From: Torymus aiolomorphi
Taxonomy: Eukaryota > Arthropoda > Insecta > Hymenoptera > Torymidae
Reading direction: 5' to 3'
DNA length: 64,000 nt
Assembly (NCBI GenBank): GCA_036365515.1
Contig: CM070873.1
Span: 42,105,807 to 42,169,806, forward strand
Below, in pieces: positions 47,701 to 59,859 of this stretch (position 1 is the first letter of the stretch; the number at the start of each line of letters is the position of its first letter). Under the pieces are notes generated by a model. It was not told the DNA's origin and searched no databases. It saw nothing but the letters and a program-made list of their open reading frames with translations. The translations under genes were made by a program, and so were the position numbers.

Positions 47701-50700
47701 AGTTGCCAGTATTATCATTACTCGAGGATAAACTGAAATAATATGACTAGAAATTACTTTTCTATGATAATTTCTTACAATACATATAAATTTTTTTACA
47801 CAGAACAAAAGAACTCACCAGTTAGTTCGATTGCCTGCTCAAAGTCAGCTTTGATATGTGGCTTTGTATCTGGTGCTTTTTCTGGGTCTAGGGTTTTGCC
47901 CTTTGACCCGATGCCTGTAATAAAAAGCAAAAAGACAACAGAGTTAGAAAAGTATATTTTAATAGAACCACCTAATCGGATTTCACTGAATTTTGAAATA
48001 CTCACGTGCGAGCTCTAGGTCCTTTGAACCGCAGCCGTTTAGGCGATCGTCTTTTACATCACCCTCTGGAAGTAAAAAAAATCATTTAAAATGGTGAGAA
48101 AAATTATTGTTGTAAAATAAAATTTCGATTCTTCGTCGAAGTATTTTTTCAAATCAAAAGTTTCACTTATAAATAACGAGAAATCTTCACATGAAAAACA
48201 TTTCATCAAACATAATATTTTACCCTAATATAACCTCAACACAATCAACTTCAATTCAACCGCCCACATTAACCTCCTATATAAAAAAACATTTCAATCT
48301 CTCCTCCTCCCGAATCCCCACACCTTCATACCCAAACCTCAAGAAGAAAAGTCAACGCATCATCTGACCGCGCGCGCACGTGTGCATCTATATGTCCTCG
48401 CGCATGACTCTCTTGGCGCAATTAACGCGCGACCCAGTTGCGGCTGCCGATTAGCACGAGACGCGGCGAATAGCTCGCGCGAGACATCGCGAAGAACTGG
48501 GTCTCTCCCTCTCGGCCCGAGAGATCGCGCGAGGTTGATAGCGCGCGATGATGCTTTTGTCTTTTGTAAGTACAAAGTATGATGTACATATGAGGATATC
48601 CAGAAAAAATTTCAAATTTTCGTGTCCCCAAAACCGATCAAAATTTTGTGTGAAGGCACACCTTCCGGACGCGGTTTTTCTTCTTTCTTATATTACAAAA
48701 TATACGGGAGACATCGTGTACAATTAAAAACGTCTTTGTCTCACATTTTTTTCAAAGGTTGAAATTTTTCAAGAAAATGGAAAAAAGCCCTTTTCTTTAA
48801 ACCTCAACCATTTAGCTCAAAACTGATCTACTTAAAGTTTCAAAAAAGAAATTGAAACTAGAAAGAAAGAGCTTTCATTCTCTTTTTTGAAAATTAAAAA
48901 ATCTCGATTCCTTCAAAAATTATAAGAGTTTGAAGTTGAATTGTGCATTTTTATGCCTTTTCGACGTTCAACTTCAAACCCTTATAACTTTTGAAGGAAT
49001 CGACATTTTTTAATTTTAAAAAAGGGAATGAAAGCTCTTTTTTTCTAGTTCCAATTTCTTTTTTGGCTGAGATTTAAAGAAATTTCAACCTTTCAAAAAA
49101 AATGTGAGACAAAGACATTTTAATTATACACGATATCTCCCGTATACTTTGTGACATAAGAAAGAAGAAAAACCATGTCCGGAAGGTGTGCCTTCAAAAA
49201 AATTTTTGACAGGTTTTGGGAACATGAAAAGTTGAAAGTTTTTCTGGATTTCCTCATATATACGCGCGCAGTTGCTCTGCGCGTTTTTTTGAATAGTGGA
49301 AACACGAAGGCTGATGGTATTTTAGCGTATGGAAGGAAGAATGCTGATGAGGTATAGGGTAATCGGATAGAACCAGGATTTTAATAATATGATGTGAGGG
49401 CCGAATCGAGAAACCTAAGCCTGCGCGATCTGGTTTTCTCCGGCGCGCCAATTTTTATTTATTTATTTTTTTTTATAAGTTATACAAAATATGTATACGA
49501 GTCCCCACGATCACCGAGATAAAGACCATTAACAGTATATATTTGCAAACGAAAGGGAAATTTAGTGCGTCTCCGGCAAAACTGCACGAAATAAAGAGCG
49601 AAACTCGAGAAAAAACGAATAACGCTCGGTGCGTCATACACAGAGAGGTCCGAGAACATCCAAAAACAAATCTCAGCTTGAAATAATGCCTGCACAGTGT
49701 ATTTATATATACGCGGTCGTATCCGCGCGTAAAAGCAACTATTAAGAAAAGAAAAAAGAAACTAAAGAGACAATGAAAATACGGAGAAATCCAAATCGGA
49801 TTGCGTTCCGAAATATACCTTGTTGTTCCAACATTAATTCTCGTTAAAAATATTCACACTGAGAGAAAAAGGTTTGTAAAAATTACTATACTGTCTGATA
49901 AAGCTGTCACAGATCAGCTTGTAAAAAAAAAAATTACTACACTTTACAGTAAATTTTCCTATATTTCTAGCAAAATTTCTTATAAAGTATGGTAATTTTT
50001 TGGGTTTTCACAGTCTGTGACAGCTTTATCAGACAGTAGGGGAGACCGGGGCTAGTTGACCGACTTTCCACATTTTATTTTTTTCTGCAAAACAGTATTA
50101 GTTATTAACAAAACTATTTTAGTACATGAAAGTATTTCATATAGAACATCTTCATGATTTTTTTCAAATTTGCAAATTGATCACAAAAAAAAGGTAGAAA
50201 CAAGTTTTTAATTGCACGGTTTTCCACGTGCCTGTGGTAAGTTCACTGATAATAAATCATTGAGTAAATAACGATATTATTATATTATACAAAAGAATCA
50301 CATGTGAGAATGTGACATTGAACAGAAAATAAGCTATAATCAGCTAAAAACTATAAATTACCCAAAATGTATAAATGGAGGTTTTATTAGATTTCCATAG
50401 ATTTTCTGTATCAACATTCAAGAACTTTGATGTATAAAAATAATGTTGTTAATTACGTATTATAATAGTAAAATGATTAGTTAAACAATCTGCCTGTTCT
50501 CAATAGGTCAGCCAACATGCCCCAAGCGAACACTGATTTAAAAATTCTCCTAATAATATTAAAAATTGAAAGATAAAAAAAAATGCCAATGACAAAATTC
50601 TAAAAAAGCAATCATTTTGCCCCACGCTAAGAAAAAATAGATTAACAAAATGTTTCAAAGAATTACACGACATTTTTCAAAATGTAAAATTTTCACCAAC

Positions 50701-52633
50701 ATCTTAAAAAGTCTTAAAACTTTTGCGTATTTCCAAAACGCATGATGCTTTCCGACTAAAAATAAAAAAAAAATATTCCTGATTTCATTTTACATTACTG
50801 ACATCAATAGCCTGTTATTTCAATCACGAGTTATTAGCATTTTTCCAACCTGCCCCGTATGCCAACTAGCCCCGGTCTCCCCTATAGTAATTTTCACAAA
50901 CCTTTTTCTCTCAGTGCAAAAATATAGCAAAACAAATTTGCCTTACTACTTTCGACAACAGCAATGTCGTTGGTCGATGTGCCGGAAATGCTGCTCGACT
51001 CTCTACGCGCGTGCACTTCCATTTACTTTTAACACAGCCGCAGCAGCGATGCGCACGAGGGTATCGTCGACACTGAGGCACGGCACACATACATACACAG
51101 TCACGCGCGCGCGCTTTTGAGTCAGTGATAAGGGCCGAGTCCTTTAACTTCGAAATACCTAATCACTGCGGCTTCTCGCGCTTTCACTCCGAGTATGCGG
51201 GGATAGAATTTCGCGCGCGCGATCGCGATGGATAATCCTGATGATGAATTTTTTTTTTCGTCGCTTTAAAATGATGCTACCTTATTATTTTTTTTTTTTT
51301 TAATTTGGAGTCTACCGAGGTCCACGAACGAAATGCGAATTTTTAAGAAAACAAAGAGGGTTTGAGGTAATGGTATGGAGCCACTAGATCTAACCTTCGT
51401 TTTTTTAAAAACTCGTATTTCGTTCGTGTAGTTGAAATTTCTTCTTTTTTTTTTTTTTGTTGTCGTTTTTATCCTTGTCAAGGTAGTTCAAGGTAGCAGT
51501 TTGTTATTGGTTATCAGTTATTTAAGGAGGGAGAGAGAGACGGGTGAGTAAGAGGGGAATTGTTTGGGCAATTAGTGGAGAAGTGTATATAAGTGCTGAT
51601 AAGTGTGACACAATAGTGCGTATTATGTACGATACGCGAGTATGTGCGACGACTTTTGGGTATAACTTTGGGAAAACTTGTTTTGGCGATGCAAAACGAG
51701 ATAAAAAAACTACAATGTCGATGAAACAATTCCAAGTTTTTATGTATAATGTAACTATTTTTATTTTTTTATTATACTTTAAATTTAAACAGCCTCGCGT
51801 AAACACTCTTATTATCGCGAGTTGATGCGGCTTTTATGTTTAACACTCAGGATTGACATTTATTTGAAACAATTAAAAACATAAAATCTCATCGTCCGTG
51901 AAATGTAATACGGAAAAATGTATATATGTCTGAGCGCGGTGATTACATTATTTTTCTTAGCGCTATATCATATTTGAATTATTATCAGATTCAAGGAAGC
52001 GTATATGTCGATCGTAATTCATCTTAACTATATTTTACATATATCACTATACTACGAATACAATAGCTGCAGAAGTGATTTTTTTTTTCACGTGTGTTGC
52101 GCATCGTTAACTCTCACGGGTTACTATTATTTATGCAATGTGCGTGTTCTTGCGAATTAAATTTTCCGATCTATTCATTTATTCGTCGTTATAGCTTTAC
52201 TGTAGCAAGGGCGAATATTGTACTTGATCTAATGTTTACTACCCTGTTTTCATGTTTTTCCATTCGTAAAATTTATTTCAATAAAAAAAAAGCGTCGATT
52301 TGTGTTACTTTACGCAATCGTTACATAATTATCCATCGTAAATTTTCGCAATTTATTATTTATCGTACACGAGCAGATAATAAATCTATCTGCAGAAAAA
52401 AATTCGAAATTTAATTACATGCCTAATCTCATTTTCTATTTTTTTCCTCGAAATATTTATACCTGTATTACAGCAAATAGAAAAATTGTTTCACTCAAAT
52501 AATTGCTCAGCATAATTCTGTAACTTATTATACAACACTTTATACACAAAAAAAAAATAGAAGAAAAAACAAAAGAAGTAGAAAAATAACACTCACTATG
52601 ATTTTGCTTTGAGTCGGTTTCACCTTCTACCAT
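40789..52633 (-). CDS. SV2-like major facilitator transporter, nine exons
   Basis: Exons on the minus strand are 52633-52597, 48065-48006, 47914-47819, 45937-45613, 44211-44090, 43494-43256, 42836-42392, 41484-41197 and 40964-40789. They join in frame to 595 residues. A polar N-terminus (1-65) is followed by about 12 membrane segments. The major-facilitator signature GSVADALGRRK is at 128-138 between segments 2 and 3, and its repeat MDRLGRK is at 432-438. A loop of about 45 residues between segments 7 and 8 (about 366-410) has two cysteines (384, 402) and matches the position of the SV2 luminal loop. The C-terminal half keeps ITEVFPTNLRATGIAISM. SV2 family members sit in synaptic vesicle membranes, but the exact substrate of this relative is unknown. 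The tail is Arg/Ser-rich and ends with four cysteines (583-586). Confidence 0.93.
41807..42315. mobile_element. 509-bp foldback element in an SV2-like gene intron
   Basis: Arms of about 170 bp are inverted copies. They start GAGGCGTTTCACGTCAGTTC and end with its complement, and the next 150 bp match almost perfectly. ATAA flanks both sides (41803-41806, 42316-42319). Non-coding. Confidence 0.88.
45555..45609. repeat. CA/ACGC microsatellite beside an SV2-like exon
   Basis: CACACA and CGCA runs directly abutting the donor site of the exon that ends at 45613. Confidence 0.9.
46015..46754. mobile_element. TTAA-flanked foldback element in an SV2-like gene intron
   Basis: The ends are TTAAGGTTGTATAACCCG and CGGGTTATACAACCTTAA. 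The arms pair through CATTCAAAAGTTAG and on to TAAATAATTATGTAAAGCAA, and the inner part pairs again around about 46550. The left arm is split by a 307-bp insertion (46087-46393). Confidence 0.88.
46087..46393 (-). mobile_element. Penelope-like retroelement fragment inserted in the foldback arm
   Basis: GATAAATAATTAT stands on both sides (46074-46086, 46394-46406). Removing the insert restores the exact match with the opposite foldback arm, so this is a true 13-bp target duplication. On the minus strand it carries CTGAGGAGGAGCC, then GGAGC, then GGGCTCGAAACG (46291-46321). That combination is the stem II side of a hammerhead ribozyme core and is familiar from Penelope-like elements. The family assignment is inference. 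No coding region remains. Confidence 0.65.
48587..49260. mobile_element. TA-flanked foldback element in SV2-like intron
   Basis: The ends CATATGAGGATATCCAG and CTGGATTTCCTCATATA lie within TA. The arms pair across AAGGCACACCTTCCGGACG, TACGGGAGACATCGTG and GTGAGACAAAGAC (or close variants). The centre is near 48955. Non-coding, about 674 bp. Confidence 0.82.
49857..50916. mobile_element. 214-bp palindromic element, split by a later insertion
   Basis: The left arm starts CACTGAGAGAAAAAGG and runs to CTGTCTGATAAAGCTGTCAC. The right arm is its complement but is interrupted at a TA. Taking out 50039-50884 rejoins the arm perfectly, so the palindrome is older than the insertion. Confidence 0.85.
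50039..50882. mobile_element. TA-flanked inverted-repeat element nested in a palindrome
   Basis: The ends GGGGAGACCGGGGCTAGTTG and CAACTAGCCCCGGTCTCCCC form 20-bp perfect inverted repeats with TA on both sides. This is the target of Tc1/mariner-type transposons. 844 bp with no transposase frame. Confidence 0.88.
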
Positions 52634-52930
52634 CCTACGATGTCGGCGCGGTTGTTTGAATCTGTCGGGCTAAAATTCGGCCTGCTCTCTTTCTCTCTCT
52701 CTTTCTCACACAAGGACGTGTGTGAGGTTCTTAGTAGAGGTCGGCTCGTGTCGCTCGGCTGCTGAGGTCGTAGTTTTCTGCTTCCTGGACGGCGGCGAAC
52801 TCGAAGATGTTGAAGATGGCGATTGGGTGGCTTCGGCGAAGACTTCCTGCTGATTCTGCGCTGCTCTCCTCCTGCTGCTGCTGCTCGACGGCGGGGCTAG
52901 GTTTTGCGCTCACTCGAAAGCTGCAAGGAG
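52634..52930 (-). promoter_or_regulatory. Probable 5' untranslated region of the SV2-like gene
   Basis: Upstream of the ATG (minus strand) there is a CT-rich stretch and a CTCCTTGCAG acceptor-like site ending at 52921. This suggests that the start-codon exon extends from about 52920 and that a noncoding exon lies further right. An open frame within it has no ATG start and is not treated as coding. Confidence 0.35.
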
Positions 52931-53180
52931 AATGAAAATACTTAGTTTTAGAGAGAGGGGGATACTTGTGATGGTAGCTTTTGATATTTATAATGGAAAA
53001 GTATTATTCTCAAGCACACGAGGCAACGGGAACAGCGGTTTACGCGAAACGAGAGTATGGGTTGAATGTAAATACGGTACGGTATTTGCCGTTGAATTCT
53101 TAGACGACTTAAGGTAATGTGTACTTACCGACAAATTCTAGAATGTATATTTCTTTTGCAAATAATAATAGAATTACTAA

Positions 53181-53424
53181 CAAAAAAAATTGAGTATAGT
53201 ATTTACATATACGGAGCGCCTGAAAGAGCTGTTTTTCCAAAAATTTACTCAGAATTTATTTAATTAAATAAAAGCCGCAATGCCGGTAAGTAGGGATCTG
53301 TATACTTCGAATTTTGCCAGTTTTAAAAAGTGTTTATCTCATGGAAATGCTGATAGAATCGCACAAAAAAAATCTGAGCATAGTATTTACATACACGGAG
53401 CGCCTGAAAGAATTGCTTTTCCAA
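53181..53424. repeat. Two direct copies of a 62-bp sequence
   Basis: ACAAAAAAAATTGAGTATAG (53181) and its variant at 53362 each lead into ATTTACATA-ACGGAGCGCCTGAAAG and a TTTTCCAAA end. The period is about 181 bp. Confidence 0.7.
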
Positions 53425-53914
53425 ATAAACGTTCGAATGTTTATTAATTAAATAATGAAATTGGGTTGATTTTGAGGTTCACATCGCCTGTTCTCTTCAT
53501 ATTACAAAAACTGAAAAAGATTCTAAAAAAATATACAAATATTCTTCGAAGTCACAGAAATGATATCATATGTTTGTTTACATACATTGCGGAACAAATT
53601 TTTGAGAAAAAAATTCTTGAAAACGGTTATTTTTATGAGAGTAAATGAGTGCTATATCAACTGTGACAGAAAGTAATAGTAAAAGAAAAACAGCTTAAGA
53701 AGCTCTTTCTGTTAAATTTATAAAATATGTGTCAAACTAATCTTTTTAAAAAGATATTAATGATTATAAATATAAATAGCAGACGACGTGCACGAGAGCG
53801 AGAGAGACAGAACGACGCCCATGGTATAGTTTGTGCTCTCGCTGAGCGCGCAAACTGTAGTGCCCGTGGAGAACCACCTTAAATGTAAAAGTTTAGGATG
53901 CCTGAAATACATAA

Positions 53915-54487
53915 GGTAAAATGGGTAGTACTTGGACAAAATGAAAATTCAGACCGATAGTTGGACAATAGTAAAAAACTACTTGTACTGATAAGTATAT
54001 AATAATATCAAATGATGATATCAATTTAATGGTATTAATTATAGTGAGCACTGTCTATTAAAATCAAAACTGCGTCAATTTAAATCCCTACATTTATTCC
54101 AGTACGAAATAAAATGTTTTGGAGGTTATGTATTTTAAAAGGGTGCACGCTGAATATTGTCCAACTTTAGACTTATCTCATTTTCCATAAAGCAGTAGTT
54201 GGACACGTTTATTTATATTGTCCAAGTACTGAGTTCAGAACGATGTCCAACTACTGGTATCAGCTCGACATGGGGTGTCCAACTATAGAAACATAACTCA
54301 TACTTCTTAAACATGGTTTATTACTATAAAAAAACATTTAAATGTCTTTGTCTTTGCATAAATTAGTAAAATACACTAAAAATTGTAAGTCAGATTTAAA
54401 AGTTACGATAAAAGTCGTTTATTCGTTTTAAAAACACCGTTCGTTCAAAATATGTTTGAAAAGTGTCCAAGTACTACCCATTTTACC
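53915..54487. mobile_element. 573-bp inverted-repeat element
   Basis: The ends GGTAAAATGGGTAGTACTTG and CAAGTACTACCCATTTTACC are perfect inverted repeats continuing to GGACA/TGTCC. Internal GTCCAACTA words recur several times. Non-coding. Confidence 0.82.
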
Positions 54488-54489
54488 AT

Positions 54490-56450
54490 ATATCTTCTAT
54501 ACCAAATAACTAGCTTCGAGATGCGAAAATATCACACACTGTCAATACCTAAAAGAAAATTTTTTGATTTTGCAATAATAATTACGGGGGTTCGAGGCAG
54601 AACGAAGTCAGATCGAAACTGCGTCGAAGAGGCGCCGGAAGGGAATTCTCGCCTTCCGGGCCCTTCTCCCGCGAAGAGAATCCGTGGAGACTCTTCGAGA
54701 AAAAACTGTTATTATAGATACGTGACTACAGTCGCGCGAATCTTATATGCACGCAACTTGTCAATTTTGATAAGGGGCTGACCGGTTGCCATCTGGCGAT
54801 CGCCTTTCGTACCGTAGCCCCTCGCGAATGCCATTGAAAATTTTGTGTACACATTGAGAACGCGAGTTGTAGACCGTGTACTTGATATCAAGCCCGCAAC
54901 TTTAATGTAATATAACTGAGCAAAGGAGACCGAAGTGCCGGCTATTTTTACCCGCCACTGTATACGTATAAATACACCGGTAAAAAGAAAACTTTCTGAA
55001 ATCTGTATATACACAATATACTGCGCGCGGCTTACATAATAAACGCCGTAAGCAACAATGAAAATTCGCGCGCTCGTTCGAGATAAAAGCGCGCGAGAGT
55101 TTGGTGACGCAACACGATGATAGAAATGAAAACGCCACTATACATTTATCATCTCTGCATCTCCTCGCGCGCATACATAATAACTGCGCATTATATGTAT
55201 CTCGGGAAAGATCCGCACCGTTAGACAAACCACCACGAAGATAAAGCTCGTATACGTTTATCTGGAATAGCTGCATACTTGCAACGTTTTTCGATAACGG
55301 CCGGGCGCTGTTTATTTTTACATAATCTATCATAGCCGTCGATAATATACAAGCTGCTCGCGAGATTATCTTATGCGCCGAATCTCGTCGCCGCCCTCGT
55401 TACCGCGAGGATTAATTAATTACACGTGCGAGTGTATAGCTGCGGAGAAGAGCCTCGGGACAATATATAGATACGCGATCTCATCCAAGGCTGCGCGGCG
55501 TGAGAAGCGCTCGCGAAAATCGACGCGTGTGTATACAAAGGGAAAAACCTGTATCGACGAGCCGGATCTCTTTTTTTCTTCCTATAACACTTTGTATAGT
55601 GGACGAAAGACGCGCGGAGAGAATTAACCTGAAATGGGCGAGCTTTGTGTATGTATCTCGGTGGGATGATCAATAGAACGCGCTATTAATTGGCGTAATT
55701 ACAGCGCATGCGCGGGATCGGGTGATGGCTATATTGACGGATCTGTTTGCGGATCGCGTGGAGATTTAACGCGAGTAATATATTCGGCACGTGTGTAGGT
55801 TGAAACGTGAGGCTTGATGGATGAATTGAAAAACGTATCGTTAAATTTCAACTCGCACAAAAGTTGGAATATATTTGTTGGCTAGAAAGATACAGATTTC
55901 TCGTTGTTTCGATCTTATTCTAATTTTTCGAAAGTCACAATAACTCACACAAAAGTATGTAGACAGCTAAAATAACTACTAAACGTATCAAAAATGAAAA
56001 AAAAGGAAAAAAAAAATTGCAATCGCTCCTCTATATACCCCATCAATTTTCGTCGCGACGCGTTCGCGAATATTCGCACATGCCGCCGCATACGCGCGGA
56101 CGCGTTAAATAGGGTCAATGCGCAATATAAGGCCCCGGCGATATTCCAAGAACGCAATTCCATCGTGCCGCAATTGTTTCTCGTATTATACTGTCGCCGT
56201 GGCGCGTTCGCGGGTGGGCATGATGCACATGTCGCCGGATTATTACCCTATTGACGCGCGCCGGAGCTTTCGAGAGGCTCGCGGTGATGGTTTCTGGAAA
56301 GTTAAATGTGTTTGTGTATAGAATTTTTGTTACTGAGGTGGTATTAGTTTAGTAGTTGATCTTTTATTTGATTGGACGTGTTTTGATTATCGATCATTTT
56401 TATTGTAGGGGATCATTTTTACTGCATATAGTATTTTGCGTTATTCTAAA
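54490..56450. other. Gene-free stretch with CpG-rich patches
   Basis: Reading frames here (for instance the 143-codon one at 54902-55333, minus) show no recognisable family and no splice context. Nothing else supported. Confidence 0.45.
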
Positions 56451-56460
56451 TCGATTTTTA

Positions 56461-56682
56461 TAGGTCTGAAGTTTGCATCGTTGAAATGCAACGAAATAAT
56501 TTTTTACAATTAATTAAAGTTATTAAGCAATGGAAATTTTACCTAAATCATTGTTATAAACTCATTTGATACTATAAAACAATAAATCTACACGGAAAAT
56601 TAATATTAATTATTGTAAACTTGAGATAAAATCAAATAGTTTTTTATTTCGTTGCACTACAACGTTGCAAACTTCAGACTCA
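56461..56682. mobile_element. 222-bp inverted-repeat element with 10-bp target duplication, copy 1
   Basis: The ends are TAGGTCTGAAGTTTGCA and TGCAAACTTCAGACTCA. TCGATTTTTA flanks both sides (56451-56460, 56683-56692). The same element type recurs at 59624. A 9-10-bp duplication fits Mutator-like transposons (inference). Confidence 0.88.
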
Positions 56683-56699
56683 TCGATTTTTAGGGTTTC

Positions 56700-59220
56700 C
56701 GAACGGTATTAATTATGTTTTATTCAAAATAAGGTAGAGAACAGTTTATAGTAAAGATAATCAATAAAAATTTGAAAATGGGAATTATATGAATGAATAG
56801 TAAGGTGCAGATAACATACTTATCGACACTTTACTATTTTTACCGTATCTTTTTCATTATCAAATTTTCATGTATTATCTTTGTTTTATTTTGTTTTTAT
56901 AGTATGTTTATCATCTAAATAAAATAATAAATTTATATTTGGACAAATAATTATAATTTTTGTCAATTAAGTTAAAAATAAAAAAAATACTCGTCATATT
57001 TCAAATACGTTAGCATTTTTCATGATTTTTCATCAGAAATATTTAGCATTCGAACAAAATACTTACTTCCGCTCGGAAAAATTACTTCTGATATATCCAA
57101 GCATTATTCTTTAAACAATAACCAACCGATCACATCTGTACAACGAATAGAATCACGTACACGCGCGAATCTATTAATAACATCGGGCATAAAAAAAAGA
57201 TTAACGGCGCTGCAGGCAAGCTCTGACGATTAAAAATTCGCGAAAAAAAATCAGGGTCGAGCAAAAAACAAAATCAGCGACGAGCCATATTTCGCAAACG
57301 TCCAATTACGGGAGATATGACGCCGTCTAATTGTTTTGGATTCTCACAGTCCTGCGGCCACATGCCATATGTTCAAGTGTGTATATATACACACACACGC
57401 GGGCAGCAGCGATGCGCACATAACCGAAATGAATTGGCTTCGAGCGCGCCTATGTAAATATAGAAAGAAAAGTCTGAATTCGCACTGGTAAATATTTACG
57501 GTGATGGTGACTCAATTTGAAAAATAGCTGAGAAATATGATTTAAATAACGTGAATGTTTTTTTTTTAGGAAATGCGCGATAAGTACAAAAATGTATATT
57601 AAAAGTAAAAATATTGCGTTTTGCATTTAAGAGTTAGGTAGTGGAAGTGCATAGAATGAGGACGAATGTAGCACGGTATCAGTATTGCATCAGTACGCAG
57701 CTTTATTTTTACACCGCGAGGCGTCTTGTCCAGTCTGCACTAAAATAACACTTTATTATCCTAGCGCGTATAATATCGAACTCAAAATGCAAATTATCTC
57801 ACTCCGAACTATATAGCATATGCAGCACTTGGAACAATATAAATATTTATTATTGCACGCGGCTTGAGAGAGAGAGAAAAAAAAGTATCTGGAACGCTCG
57901 TTAAAAGCTCGCTTGCGCGCGCGCGCGTGCGGGGAAGATGTTTTTCTCTCGTTATACTTACAATTAGTGTAATCACTGGTTTTCAAAGCCCGCGCGTGCG
58001 AGAGCGCGACTTTGCAATGACATTTGAGGAGCAGAAAAAAATCGGGAGCAAGCGATTAGGTTTGAAAAATGCCGGTTAAACCTTGAACGGTTGGTTACTT
58101 TGTGATTTAATTGGGAGTTTTTGGTGTGTGGAAATCCGAAAAGTAATGGTTTCCTGTTTGTCCTGCTTTAGAGTCGGCGTAGCGCAATGTGTGTTTTGAG
58201 ATCTGTTGAGAGAGTTATGTATGAGTGAACATAAGTGATTTATCAGTCAAGCATACCGTCAATATTATATAAAAAAAAAGTTAAAGTAAAAGAATTAATT
58301 AGACGTGATTTGATTAAAAACAATTTTATGATTTAATCGATTTGAACCACTGTGTGTTAGTGGTTGCTTTAAAATTATATTTTTAATTTTCTTCAATATA
58401 TTAAAAAAAAAATTAGCAGATCACGCTAAGCAATTACTAGAGTAATATTTAAAATGGCAGATTTATTTATTGCTTTCAAATTCATTATTTTTAATTTTTA
58501 AACTACTCTTATTTTATTTAAAAAAAAATACACATTATCATTCGCGTAAAATAGTATAAAGACTTCTCAGTAACAATGCCCTTGACGTTGATTAATTAAA
58601 AGATATATTTTTTTTTAATTTAAATTTAAACGTATTATATTCTGAAAAAATTAATTTCCAAATTACCCTTTAATTTAATTATTATCGTTTTGCCAGCCCA
58701 ATTAAAATTTTTCCACAGCCACCTAGACAATAAAACCACAATCTGTCAAAGGTATAACAACATAATTTCCTTTTCCCCAATCCGCAGATATCGCGAGTTA
58801 ATTCAATTTTACGCGATATTCAAGGTACGTTAAGCACACAGCAGCAACGCGACATGCCTCAACTCATCCACTACCGCTCGCTCGTTCGCGCGTAATGATA
58901 CCAATTATTACCTTTACGAACCTCGCGTATGTATAATTACGTAACATTTGTACCAATAATCCAAAATATTATGCAAAGCCATATAATTAAAATAATAAAA
59001 CGTACACCCGTATTCGTCATCTCCTCTACAAAAATCATGTATATTACACTCGCTCTTCTCGCTCGCTCGCGCCTGTACACACGTACTCTACTATACATTC
59101 AGTAGGTGAAAAAATAGTAATTGAGAATTTTCACGCGAAAACCATCGCGAGTTCAACCGCTCCACATAGCTTTCCCATGAGAAAAATGAGGAAAATTTTT
59201 TGGTAGCGAAAAAAAAAAAT
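56700..59220. other. Gene-free stretch
   Basis: AT-rich with CpG-rich islands near 57900 and 58870. No supported gene or element. Confidence 0.45.
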
Positions 59221-59226
59221 AATATT

Positions 59227-59299
59227 CGACCGTGACAGGACTCGAACCTGCAATCTTCGGATCCGAAGTCCGACGCCTTATCCGTTAGGCCACACGGTC
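59227..59299 (-). tRNA. tRNA-Arg (anticodon TCG)
   Basis: 73 nt on the minus strand, a full cloverleaf. The acceptor stem GACCGTG pairs with CACGGTC. The anticodon stem TCGGA/TCCGA encloses loop CTTCGGA with anticodon TCG, reading CGA. The T arm has GGTTCGAGTCC. Discriminator base G. No intron and no encoded CCA. A run of T (A run on the plus strand, about 59209-59218) after the 3' end would stop Pol III. Confidence 0.97.
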
Positions 59300-59623
59300 G
59301 CTGTGAGGGTACTTTTCCCACGGCGGCTATTGAGGCCTTAGCCACGGCCACCCTTATCGATCCAAACACACCCGCGCGACCTACATATATGCATGCGCCG
59401 TATGCACCGCGACTGCGCGAAAGCCGATGCGCGCGCAAGGGTGGTGCACTTTCGAAAATTATTATGCAGTTTTTGAAAATTTTTTGAGTAAGTGGAAAAA
59501 TGGATCTTTTTTTGGGAGGTCAGTCGGTGGAGTTTGTGGGTATTGGAGAGGTGGATTTTGGAGGAAAATTTTTGTAGCTTTTCCGAGGCGGGATGTCGTT
59601 TCATTTGCTTTGTTAGGGGTTTA

Positions 59624-59843
59624 TGGGTCTGAAGTTTGCACCGGAATGCAACGAAATAATTTTTCACGATTGATTAAAGTTATTACACAATGGAAATTTC
59701 ATCCAAACCTTTGTTTTAAAGTTATGTTATACTATAAAACACTAAATCTACACGCAAAATTAATATTATTTAGTATAAACGTGAAGTAAAATGAATTATT
59801 TTTGTTATTTCGTTACACTACAACGATGCAAACTTCAGACCCA
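59624..59843. mobile_element. 220-bp inverted-repeat element with 10-bp target duplication, copy 2
   Basis: The ends are TGGGTCTGAAGTTTGCA and TGCAAACTTCAGACCCA. TAGGGGTTTA flanks both sides (59614-59623, 59844-59853). The interior is a diverged copy of 56461-56682. Confidence 0.9.
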
Positions 59844-59859
59844 TAGGGGTTTAAGCTAT

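Noticed and set aside
52731..52913. 60-codon frame upstream of the SV2-like start
   Set aside because: It opens with a non-ATG codon and lies in the probable 5' untranslated exon.
54902..55333. 143-codon frame on the minus strand
   Set aside because: No known domain, Cys/Arg-rich composition of the underlying CpG-rich DNA, and no splice or poly(A) context.
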